DNA of 9,047 nucleotides from Elusimicrobia bacterium RBG_16_66_12 (GTDB lineage: Bacteria; Elusimicrobiota; Elusimicrobia; UBA1565; UBA9628): the NCBI GenBank assembly GCA_001800005.1, contig MGUL01000188.1, positions 31,565-40,611 on the forward strand, read 5' to 3'. The position numbers were made by a program, and so were the translations under genes. Of the stretch, positions 1-5,875 are shown one piece after another (the stretch's first letter is position 1; each line of letters opens with the position of its first letter). Under the pieces are notes generated by a model. The model searched no databases, was not told where the DNA came from, and saw nothing but the letters and a program-made list of their open reading frames with translations.

Positions 1-194
1 GCCGCCAGGCCCAGTGGCGGCGCGTACAGGCGCTCTACGACGCGACGCTCGGCAAGCCCGGCCCCGCCCTCTCCAAGCTCCGCGCCCGCGAGGGCCTTCT
101 GGAACTGCGCCTGGCCTACCTCCAGGCCGTGACCGAGCATCTCCTGGCCCGGACGCGGCTCGAGCGCGCCGTCGGCCGGGAGATCGCTCCTTGA
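1..194 (+). CDS. TolC-family outer-membrane efflux protein, C-terminal fragment
   Basis: Only the last 63 codons are present, read from base 3 to the TGA at 192-194; the gene begins before the window. The visible protein is one long amphipathic helix with the pattern LxxRxxLLxLRxAYLQA followed by EHLLARTRLERAVG. This resembles the end of the second coiled-coil hairpin of outer membrane efflux proteins (TolC/OEP family), where a regular Leu/Ala heptad and a final RLExAxG motif are common. Such proteins form trimeric channels across the outer membrane and periplasm for tripartite exporters. Its stop overlaps the TTG start of the next gene as TTGA, so it heads or belongs to the operon running to dapA. 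The family call rests on a short fragment. Another periplasmic coiled-coil protein is possible, and no substrate can be named. Confidence 0.6.
   Translation, partial: RQAQWRRVQALYDATLGKPGPALSKLRAREGLLELRLAYLQAVTEHLLARTRLERAVGREIAP
178..182 (+). promoter_or_regulatory. Shine-Dalgarno that selects the TTG start of the patatin gene
   Basis: GGGAG lies 8 nt before the TTG at 191, inside the end of the upstream TolC-like gene. It supports TTG as the true start, which also gives a clean signal peptide. The ATG at 14 would instead add 59 Arg/Pro-rich residues that overlap the TolC-like reading frame. Confidence 0.6.
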
Positions 195-1159
195 CCTGCC
201 GGCCGCTCCTCGGGCTCGTCATCGCCCTCGCCGCGCCTGCCGCGGCCGCCCCGGACCTCTCCGCTGACGCGCTGCTGCGCGACCACCTTTGGCGCGAGGT
301 CCGCCTGGCGGCGCCCGCGCGCCGCCCGAAAGTCGGGCTGGTGCTCTCGGCCGGCTCGCTGCGCGGCGTGGCGCATGTCGGGGTCATCAAGGTCCTGACC
401 GACGCGGGCTTCCCCGTGGACGTGGTGGCGGGGACCTCCATAGGCGCGGTCATCGGCTCTCTCTACGCGGGCGGCCTCCCGCCGCAGCGGCTCTGGAACA
501 TCGCCTCCACCGTCAACATCGGATCGGGAAGCGACCTGTCCAGCCGCAGCTTCATCGCGCTTCTGCTCTACGACCGACTCCTCTCCTCCGAGAACACCGA
601 GAGGCTCGTCAACAAGGAGCTGGGCGGCATGCGCTTCGACCAGACCAAGAAGCCCTTCGCCTGCGTGGCCATGGACGTCTACACGGGAGAGGCCATCATC
701 TTCCGCGACGGCGAGCTGGCCCCGGCGGTGCGCGCGAGCATGAACCTTCCGGGGATCTTCCGCCCCCTCGAGTACCGGCACCGCTACCTGGTCGACGGCG
801 GGGTCGTCGACTACATCCCCGTCGACGCCGCGCGCCTGCTCGGAGCCGTCTGGACTCTGGCCAGCGTGACCGAGAACGATTTTACGGCGGCGCGGCCCAA
901 GAACGTGCTCGACAGCCTCGAGCAGGTCATCGACATCCGCGGCTCCTACCTCTCGCGCGACCAGCGCAAGCAGGCGGACTTCCTGATCGAGCCCCCGGTC
1001 GGCGACATCGGAATCTTCGACGCCAAGCGCGTGCCGGAAGCCCTGGAGAAGGGGGTGATCGCGGCCTCCAAGCGCGTGCTGGCGGCCAAGGAGAGCCTGA
1101 TCCTGGCCTCGCTGCCTCTGCTGGCCGGCGACTGGGTCGCGCCGGAGACGCCCTGGTGA
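191..1159 (+). CDS. Secreted patatin-like phospholipase / serine acyl hydrolase
   Basis: Predicted 322-residue lipid acyl hydrolase. I chose the TTG start at 191 because it overlaps the upstream stop (TTGA), has GGGAG 8 nt upstream, and gives a Sec-type signal peptide: hydrophobic residues 5-15, then APAAAA near 16-20. No lipobox is seen, so a soluble periplasmic or exported product is likely. The patatin domain starts near residue 47. The nucleophile is Ser83 in GTSIG (a GxSxG elbow), the partner Asp202 sits in VDGG, and the oxyanion loop is SAGSLRG at 53-59. That loop keeps the Arg-Gly end but replaces the usual run of glycines. Patatin enzymes use a Ser/Asp dyad to release fatty acids from glycerolipids; the substrate here is unknown. 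About 110 residues follow the DGG motif, with no outer-membrane barrel visible. It sits between a TolC-like gene and a secreted TPR gene, which suggests envelope lipid work, though this is inference. Confidence 0.85.
   Translation: MTCRPLLGLVIALAAPAAAAPDLSADALLRDHLWREVRLAAPARRPKVGLVLSAGSLRGVAHVGVIKVLTDAGFPVDVVAGTSIGAVIGSLYAGGLPPQRLWNIASTVNIGSGSDLSSRSFIALLLYDRLLSSENTERLVNKELGGMRFDQTKKPFACVAMDVYTGEAIIFRDGELAPAVRASMNLPGIFRPLEYRHRYLVDGGVVDYIPVDAARLLGAVWTLASVTENDFTAARPKNVLDSLEQVIDIRGSYLSRDQRKQADFLIEPPVGDIGIFDAKRVPEALEKGVIAASKRVLAAKESLILASLPLLAGDWVAPETPW
1144..1147 (+). promoter_or_regulatory. Shine-Dalgarno that selects the GTG start of the TPR gene
   Basis: GGAG lies 8 nt before the GTG at 1156, within the last codons of the patatin gene. 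It supports the GTG that overlaps the patatin stop (GTGA). The frame stays open far upstream, but that part lies wholly inside the patatin gene and is an artefact of high GC. Confidence 0.55.
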
Positions 1160-2145
1160 GGCGCGCCGCCTCCGCCCTGCTGATCCTGACCCTGACCGCC
1201 GGACCCGCGCGCGCCTGGCGGCTCTGGGGCGAGCCTTCGGATAAGAAGATCCGTCCCGTGCAGGAGCTCAGCGACGCCCGCAGGCCCGCCGAGGTCGTCG
1301 CGGCGCTCACGCCGCAGTTCATCCAGACTTTGCGCGGCACCGATCTCAGGCAGGCTTACATACTGATGGGCGACAATCTCGACCGCCTCAGCCGCCCGGA
1401 CGAGGCGCTGGCCTACTACCAGCTGGGCGCGGGTCTTTTCCCGAAGAACGTGGACCTGCTGACGCGCCTGGGGAGCATCCTCCATCGCAGCGGCTTGGAC
1501 GAGCGCGCCAAGACCGCCTTCCTCACGGCCCTGCGCTTCGAACCCCGGCACTGGGGCGCCCACCTCGGCCTGGCGGAGATCAGCGCCGCCCTCGGATTCC
1601 CCGACCGGGCCGCCGAGCACTACGAGATCGCCCTGGAGACGATCTCGGAGCGCGCCGACGTCTGGAGCGACTATGCCGCGGTCCTCCTGGCCTCGGGCGA
1701 GACCAAGACCGCCGAGCTGTCCCTGGGCCGGGCTCTCGCCCTCGAGCCCCGCGACCCCGCCGCGATGGTCCTGATGGCCTTCGTGCTGCGCGCCCGGGGC
1801 GACCACGCGGGCGCGATCCTGCGGCTCGACGCGGCCCTCGCGCACGGCGGCGGCGCGGGCGCGCGTCGGGCGAAGGCCCTCTGGCTTTTGGAGGCGGGCC
1901 GCGACGCCGAGGCCGATGCCGAGGCCGTGAAGGTCTTGGCCTCCGCGCCCGACGACGCCGCCGCCCTATGGGTCCGGGCGCGGGCGCATCTGGCGGCCGG
2001 ACATGCGATCAAAGCCTACGACGACCTGACCCGCGCCGCGAGAGAAGACGCGAACCTGAGCTTCTCCGCCCGCGCGGCGCGGACCCTGCGCGCGCGGCTC
2101 AAGGACCTCGAAGACCGGCGTTTCGCGCAGTCGCACCGCCCATGA
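1156..2145 (+). CDS. Exported tetratricopeptide-repeat (TPR) protein
   Basis: Predicted 329-residue protein. GTG at 1156 is chosen because it forms a GTGA overlap with the upstream stop, has GGAG 8 nt upstream, and yields a classic signal peptide: MRRAAS, a hydrophobic stretch at about 7-16, and cleavage after ARA at about 20. From about residue 64 to 297 the chain is a run of roughly seven 34-residue TPR units, seen as the repeating pattern of Ala/Gly at helix contacts, an acidic residue then A near the middle, and FP, EP or AP ends (for example LFPKN, RFEPRH, ALEPRD). TPR arrays are protein-binding scaffolds, so no enzyme activity is expected. With a signal peptide it should act in the periplasm or at the outer membrane, perhaps partnering the products of the two upstream genes. 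No specific partner or named family can be given. The tail is Arg-rich, and the TGA stop overlaps the dapF start as ATGA. Confidence 0.8.
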   Translation: MRRAASALLILTLTAGPARAWRLWGEPSDKKIRPVQELSDARRPAEVVAALTPQFIQTLRGTDLRQAYILMGDNLDRLSRPDEALAYYQLGAGLFPKNVDLLTRLGSILHRSGLDERAKTAFLTALRFEPRHWGAHLGLAEISAALGFPDRAAEHYEIALETISERADVWSDYAAVLLASGETKTAELSLGRALALEPRDPAAMVLMAFVLRARGDHAGAILRLDAALAHGGGAGARRAKALWLLEAGRDAEADAEAVKVLASAPDDAAALWVRARAHLAAGHAIKAYDDLTRAAREDANLSFSARAARTLRARLKDLEDRRFAQSHRP

Positions 2146-2921
2146 CTCTGCGCTTCTGGAAGCTGTCCGGCGCGGGCAACGACTTCGTCCTCTTGCGCGG
2201 CCTGCCACGCGGATACGCCGGAGCGGCGTTGGCGAAGAAGCTCTGCGATCGCCGTGCGGGAATCGGGGCGGATGGCTTGCTCTCCATAACCCGGCACGGC
2301 AGAATGATCCGTCTCTCCTACTGGAACGCCGACGGCTCCCCCGCCTTCTGCGGCAATGGTTCCCGCTGCGCGGCCCTCTGGGCCAAGGCGATGGGCTGGA
2401 CGAACAAAACACACTTCGTTCTGGGCACGAACCGCGGACCTCTCCCCGTGAGGCTCACGGGGAAAGGCCGTGCCGAGGTGGGGATGCCGGATCCCACTTC
2501 TCTCCGTCTCGGTCTTCGCCTCAAGGCTCTCGGCAAGACCCACACCGTTCATTCCGTCGATACCGGCGTTCCGCACGCCGTGGTATTCGTGCCCGACATC
2601 GAGAGGATCGCCGTTCGGTCCTTAGGTCGCGCCCTCCGTTCTCATAAAGCGTTCGGCAGGTCCGGCGCGAACGTCGACTTCGTCTCGGTCAAGAACGGCT
2701 CTCTGTCCCTCAGGACATATGAAAGGGGCGTTGAAGACGAAACCTTTTCGTGTGGAACTGGAGTGGTGGCCGCAGGCTTCGTGGCCCGTGTTCTGGGCAA
2801 GGCTGGCCCTGCAGCCCAGGTCATTGTCCGCAGCGGTGCGAAGTTGAACGTCTCATTTTTGGATGGTGCTCGCCTGGAAGGCCCGGGCGAGATCATCTTC
2901 ACCGGAGAGGTGGCTCTATGA
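2142..2921 (+). CDS. dapF: Diaminopimelate epimerase
   Basis: Converts LL-diaminopimelate to meso-diaminopimelate in the cytoplasm, supplying peptidoglycan cross-linking and the last step to lysine. It is a PLP-independent two-cysteine racemase. The 259 residues match the usual family size. Motifs seen: GAGNDF at 10-15; NADG at 62-65 followed by FCGNGSRC with catalytic Cys70; TGVPHAV at 141-147; GANVDFV at 175-181; and YERGVEDET leading to SCGTG with the second catalytic Cys204. ATG at 2142 is chosen because the motif spacing from the N-terminus is normal and it overlaps the TPR stop (ATGA). No Shine-Dalgarno is visible in the 25 bases before it, so translation probably relies on coupling. 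It is followed with the same overlap by dapA, the gene for an earlier step of the same pathway. Parts of the gene are much less GC-rich than the TPR gene before it. Confidence 0.96.
   Translation: MTLRFWKLSGAGNDFVLLRGLPRGYAGAALAKKLCDRRAGIGADGLLSITRHGRMIRLSYWNADGSPAFCGNGSRCAALWAKAMGWTNKTHFVLGTNRGPLPVRLTGKGRAEVGMPDPTSLRLGLRLKALGKTHTVHSVDTGVPHAVVFVPDIERIAVRSLGRALRSHKAFGRSGANVDFVSVKNGSLSLRTYERGVEDETFSCGTGVVAAGFVARVLGKAGPAAQVIVRSGAKLNVSFLDGARLEGPGEIIFTGEVAL
2904..2910 (+). promoter_or_regulatory. Shine-Dalgarno for dapA
   Basis: GGAGAGG lies 7 nt before the ATG at 2918, within the 3' end of dapF. It fixes the dapA start, which overlaps the dapF stop as ATGA, and rules out the upstream in-frame ATG at 2750 inside dapF. 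Confidence 0.65.
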
Positions 2922-3799
2922 AGTTCGAAGGCTCCTACGTCGCGCTGGTGACGCCGTTCGATTCCGAAGGACGTCTCGACGAGGAGTCGTACGGGGAGCT
3001 GATCCGGCGTCAGATCCTGGGCGGGAGCGCGGGTCTGGTGCCCTGCGGCTCCACCGGCGAGGCGGCGACGCTGACGCACGAGGAGTACCGGCGCTGCATC
3101 GAGCTGGCGTGCTCCGAATCGCACGGTGACGTCCCGGTGGTGGCCGGGGTGACGGCCAACGCGACCTGGAAGGCGGTCGAGCAGGCGCATGAAGCCGAGA
3201 CGCTGGGGGCCGACGCCCTGCTGGTGCTGGCCCCTTATTACAACAAGCCGACGCAGGAAGGTCTGTATCAGCACTTCCGCGCGGTCGCGCGAGAGTCGCG
3301 CCTGCCCATCGTCGTCTACAACATCCCCGGGCGCTGCGCGGTGAACATCGCGCCGAAGACCATCGCTCGCCTCGCTAAGGATTACCCCAACATCCTGGCC
3401 GTCAAGGAAGCTTCCGGCTCCTTGGATCAGGTCTCGGAGATCATCTCCCTCACACGTCCTTCCTTCACCGTTCTGTCCGGCGACGACAGCTTAACCCTCC
3501 CGATGCTCTCCGTCGGCGCGCGCGGGGTCATTTCCGTGGTGGCGAACGTGGCGCCGAAGGAGACCCAGGCGCTCTGCACGGCGTTCCTGAAGGGCGACCT
3601 CAAGAAAGCGCGTGCCCTCCACCTCAGACTGTTCCCTCTGGGGAAGTCTTTGTTCGTCGAGACCAACCCGATCCCGGTCAAGGCCGCGCTCGGGATGATG
3701 GGGCTGTGCCGCCCGGAGCCGCGTCTGCCGCTGACGCCGCTGTCCACCGAGGCGCGGCCGGGGCTCAAGAAGGCCCTCAAGAGCTTCGGCGCGCTATAA
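2918..3799 (+). CDS. dapA: 4-hydroxy-tetrahydrodipicolinate synthase
   Basis: First committed step of diaminopimelate/lysine synthesis: condenses pyruvate with aspartate semialdehyde through a lysine Schiff base in a TIM barrel. The 293 residues match the family length. Seen: VALVTPF at 8-14; PCGSTGE at 42-48; PYYNKP at 106-111 with the triad Tyr at 108; VVYNIPGR at 132-139 with Tyr134 and substrate-binding Arg139; Schiff-base Lys163 in AVKEASG; SGDD followed by GVISVVANV; and LFVETNPIPVKAAL near the C-terminus, typical of DapA. Two things are odd. The usual Thr-Thr pair is Ser45-Thr46, as in N-acetylneuraminate lyase. At positions matching the E. coli lysine-inhibition site, His56 is Tyr57 and Glu84 is Lys85. 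The partner dapF directly upstream and the overall match still make DapA far likelier than a sialate lyase. It is the last gene of the operon; the TAA stop is 21 bp from a convergent gene. Confidence 0.96.
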   Translation: MKFEGSYVALVTPFDSEGRLDEESYGELIRRQILGGSAGLVPCGSTGEAATLTHEEYRRCIELACSESHGDVPVVAGVTANATWKAVEQAHEAETLGADALLVLAPYYNKPTQEGLYQHFRAVARESRLPIVVYNIPGRCAVNIAPKTIARLAKDYPNILAVKEASGSLDQVSEIISLTRPSFTVLSGDDSLTLPMLSVGARGVISVVANVAPKETQALCTAFLKGDLKKARALHLRLFPLGKSLFVETNPIPVKAALGMMGLCRPEPRLPLTPLSTEARPGLKKALKSFGAL

Positions 3800-3820
3800 A
3801 CTCCTCCGTGACGGACCGGA

Positions 3821-5257
3821 CTAGACGCCGTGGCCGATGGTCTTGCGCAGGGGTTTGTTGGCCGCGAAAAAGATGAGGCCCGCGCCCACGCCCAGCGCCA
3901 TCAGCAGCGTGAAGAAGGCGTCCTTGGTCATCGTCTCGTAGAAACCACCGATGAAGCCCGACAGGTAGTTCCCGAAGAAGCTCGATAGGAACCACATGCC
4001 CATCAGCATCGATACCATCCGCGCCGGGGCCACCTTGGTCACCAGCGACAGGCCGATCGGCGACAGGTAGAGCTCCCCCATCGTGAAGAGCCAGGTCGTC
4101 GCGACGAGCCACAGCAGGCTCCCCTTCTCCGTCGGCCCGATGACCTTCGACGCGGCGATCATGATGACGAAGGCCACGCCCAGGAGGATGCAGCCGATAC
4201 CCATCTTGGTGACGCTGGAGGGCTCCTGGCCGCGCTTGTCCTGCCAGGCCCACAGCATGTCCATCAGCGGCGCGAAGATTACGATGAACGCCGGATTGAA
4301 GACCTGATACCAGCTCGACGGCACGTTGAAGCCGAAGAACTGCCAGCGCGTGTTCTGGTCGGCCCAGAGTTGGAGGGTGTTGCCCTGCTGCTCGTAGACG
4401 GCCCAGAAGATGATGTTGACCATGCACAGGAAGACGAGCGCCCCGATCGCCTTCCACTCGGTCGACGTGATCGTATGGTCGACCGCATCTTCGTGGGCGG
4501 CGGCCTTCTTCATGATGCGGTCCGGCGGCAGAAGATGCTTGCCGAAGTGGTAGACGCACAGCCCGGTGATCATGCCCACGCCCGCAGCGCCGAAGCCCCA
4601 GTGCCAGCCGACCACCTGACCAAGCGTGCCGCAGACGAGCGGCGAGAACATCGCTCCCAGGTTGATGCCCATGTAGAAGATGGTGAAGGCGGAGTCGCGG
4701 CGGTGGTCGCCCTCGGGATAGAGGTTGCCGACCTGGGTGGAGATGTTCGGCTTGAAGCAGCCGTTGCCCAGGATCAAAAAGAAGAGGGCGACGAAGAACA
4801 TGCTCTCGACGGCCATCAAAAAATGGCCGACGGCCATCAACGCGCCGCCGATGTAGACGGTCTTGCGCTGGCCGAAGACCCGGTCGGCGAGGATGCCGCC
4901 GAAAAAGGGCGTGAAGTAGACGAGGCCTGTGTAGAGGCCGTAGACCTGAGAGGAGAAGGCCTGCACCGAGAGCGGGTCGCGCATGCCGAAGAGGCCGACG
5001 AACCACTGCACGAAGTGCCGGATGGCTCCGTAGCCGAGCACGTCAAGCCCGCCGTCGGCCGCGTTGATGAGGTACTTGGCCATGTAGAGGACGAGCAGGG
5101 AACGCATGCCATAGTAGGAGAAGCGCTCCCACATCTCGGTGAAGAAGAGGACGAAGAGCCCCTTCGGGTGACCGAACCACTCGCCCTGCGCCGCCGAGGC
5201 CGCCGGGCCGCCGGGCAGTTCTTCGTGCGCCGCCGTCGCGTCAAACGCGCTGGTCAT
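3821..5257 (-). CDS. POT/PTR-family proton-dependent oligopeptide transporter
   Basis: Inner-membrane symporter of 478 residues that uses the proton gradient to import di- and tripeptides (major facilitator superfamily, POT branch). Seen: the signature ExxERFSYYG with Glu41, Glu44 and Arg45 in helix 1; the loop motif GGILADRxFGQRK at 120-132; GNGCFKPN with Lys169; FYMGINLGA at 194-202; EQQGNTLQLW at 289-298; and GELYLSP with Glu395. These acidic and basic residues are the ones the family uses for proton coupling and peptide binding. About a dozen hydrophobic helices can be traced. The stretch between helices 1 and 2 (about 64-102) is some 30 residues longer than in the compact members, as in a known subgroup. 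The first 25 residues are a polar tail. ATG at 5257 has GGAAGGAG 5 nt upstream and its own TATAAT box. The gene lies 45 bp behind the GmhB-like gene and converges on dapA. The exact peptide range cannot be told. Confidence 0.93.
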   Translation of the reverse strand: MTSAFDATAAHEELPGGPAASAAQGEWFGHPKGLFVLFFTEMWERFSYYGMRSLLVLYMAKYLINAADGGLDVLGYGAIRHFVQWFVGLFGMRDPLSVQAFSSQVYGLYTGLVYFTPFFGGILADRVFGQRKTVYIGGALMAVGHFLMAVESMFFVALFFLILGNGCFKPNISTQVGNLYPEGDHRRDSAFTIFYMGINLGAMFSPLVCGTLGQVVGWHWGFGAAGVGMITGLCVYHFGKHLLPPDRIMKKAAAHEDAVDHTITSTEWKAIGALVFLCMVNIIFWAVYEQQGNTLQLWADQNTRWQFFGFNVPSSWYQVFNPAFIVIFAPLMDMLWAWQDKRGQEPSSVTKMGIGCILLGVAFVIMIAASKVIGPTEKGSLLWLVATTWLFTMGELYLSPIGLSLVTKVAPARMVSMLMGMWFLSSFFGNYLSGFIGGFYETMTKDAFFTLLMALGVGAGLIFFAANKPLRKTIGHGV

Positions 5258-5262
5258 GGGTG

Positions 5263-5270
5263 CTCCTTCC
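5263..5270 (-). promoter_or_regulatory. Strong Shine-Dalgarno for the POT transporter
   Basis: On the minus strand GGAAGGAG lies 5 nt before the ATG (5257-5255). It is one of the best ribosome-binding sites in the window and fixes the transporter start. Confidence 0.75.
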
Positions 5271-5301
5271 GCTGAGATGTCCGACGACGACCGTCCCCGA
5301 C

Positions 5302-5307
5302 ATTATA
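5302..5307 (-). promoter_or_regulatory. Perfect -10 box (TATAAT) for the POT transporter
   Basis: The minus strand reads TATAAT at 5307-5302, with transcription expected to begin near 5295. That gives a leader of about 38 nt carrying the GGAAGGAG site. The best -35 match at 17-bp spacing (CTCGCA, 5330-5325) is poor, at three of six bases. The box contains the TAA stop of the upstream GmhB-like gene (5305-5303). A perfect hexamer is unlikely by chance in such GC-rich DNA, but no promoter activity is proven. Confidence 0.5.
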
Positions 5308-5869
5308 CCGACTTCTGGCGCGGCTGCGAGAGTATCCAGCGCGCCGCCGCGGCCATGTCGCGGCAGGTCTTCTCAGGCGCGGCGCGATGCTTGCCGTCGC
5401 GGCCGCCCTTGCCCGTGCGCACCAGCACCGGCACGCAGCCGGCCCGGCGCGCGCAGAGGATGTCGGCCGTGGAGTCGCCGATGAAGTAAGAGCCGCGCAG
5501 ATCAAGGCGGAAGCGCTTCTGCGCCGCCTTCAGCATCCCGATCCCCGGCTTTCTCCAAGGATGCGCGCTGTCTGGGCCATGGGGCGAGAAGTAGAGCGCG
5601 TCCCACTTGGCCCCGGCACGCGCCAGCCGGCGCTTGAGCTCGCGGTGGATATCGCGCAGACGGTTGAGGCTGAAATAGCCCCGGGCCACGCCCGACTGGT
5701 TGGTCACGACCACGACCTTGAAGCCGGCGGCGCGCAGGGCCTTCATCGCCGCGGCGACGCCCGGCAGAACCGCCAGGCGGTCAATATGCCCAAGATAGTC
5801 CACCTCGCGCACGATGACCCCGTCGCGATCGAGGAACACGGCGCGGCGGGGGGATATGAATGAGCTCAC
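5303..5869 (-). CDS. gmhB: GmhB-like HAD phosphatase (D-glycero-D-manno-heptose bisphosphate phosphatase family), zinc site degenerate
   Basis: HAD-superfamily (HAD-IIIA) phosphatase of 188 residues, the usual GmhB length. GmhB removes the 7-phosphate (or 1,7 equivalent) of heptose bisphosphate on the way to ADP- or GDP-heptose for LPS core or surface glycans; HisB phosphatase domains are related. Seen: motif I FLDRDGV with nucleophile Asp14 and acid/base Asp16; motif II TNQSGVARGYF at 56-66; motif III Lys in RKPGIGML at 106-113; and motif IV FIGDSTAD at 129-136. The family's zinc loop, CPH...CxCRKP, reads SPHGPDSAHPWRKP at 95-108, so three of four ligands (Cys, Cys, Cys) are Ser, His and Trp and only the His97 ligand remains. 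The core catalytic residues are intact, so an active enzyme is likely, but its substrate could differ. The start is GTG at 5869 with no Shine-Dalgarno and a TAGAAT box just before it. Cotranscription with the transporter 45 bp downstream is possible. Confidence 0.82.
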   Translation of the reverse strand: MSSFISPRRAVFLDRDGVIVREVDYLGHIDRLAVLPGVAAAMKALRAAGFKVVVVTNQSGVARGYFSLNRLRDIHRELKRRLARAGAKWDALYFSPHGPDSAHPWRKPGIGMLKAAQKRFRLDLRGSYFIGDSTADILCARRAGCVPVLVRTGKGGRDGKHRAAPEKTCRDMAAAARWILSQPRQKSV

Positions 5870-5875
5870 GGTGGG

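Noticed and set aside
14..190. ATG at 14 as the start of the patatin gene
   Set aside because: It would overlap the TolC-like reading frame for 180 bases and bury the signal peptide behind 59 Arg/Pro-rich residues. TTG at 191 fits better.
289..1155. Upstream extension of the TPR gene frame, starting near 289
   Set aside because: This part is an Arg/Pro/Gly-rich shadow of the patatin gene. The real start is the GTG at 1156 with a Shine-Dalgarno and signal peptide.
2750..2917. In-frame ATG at 2750 as the dapA start
   Set aside because: It lies inside dapF; the added 56 residues are a frame shadow, while ATG at 2918 has a strong Shine-Dalgarno and gives the normal DapA N-terminus.
3800..3820. 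Possible bidirectional terminator between dapA and the POT gene
   Set aside because: Only a short 4-bp pairing (CCGT/ACGG) is present and there is no T-run, so a terminator cannot be supported.
4370..5275. A 301-codon open frame on the plus strand opposite the POT transporter
   Set aside because: It is antisense to a clear transporter, its translation is low-complexity (many His, Asp, Glu, Ala and Val) and it has no recognisable domain or ribosome-binding site. It is a shadow of high GC coding DNA.
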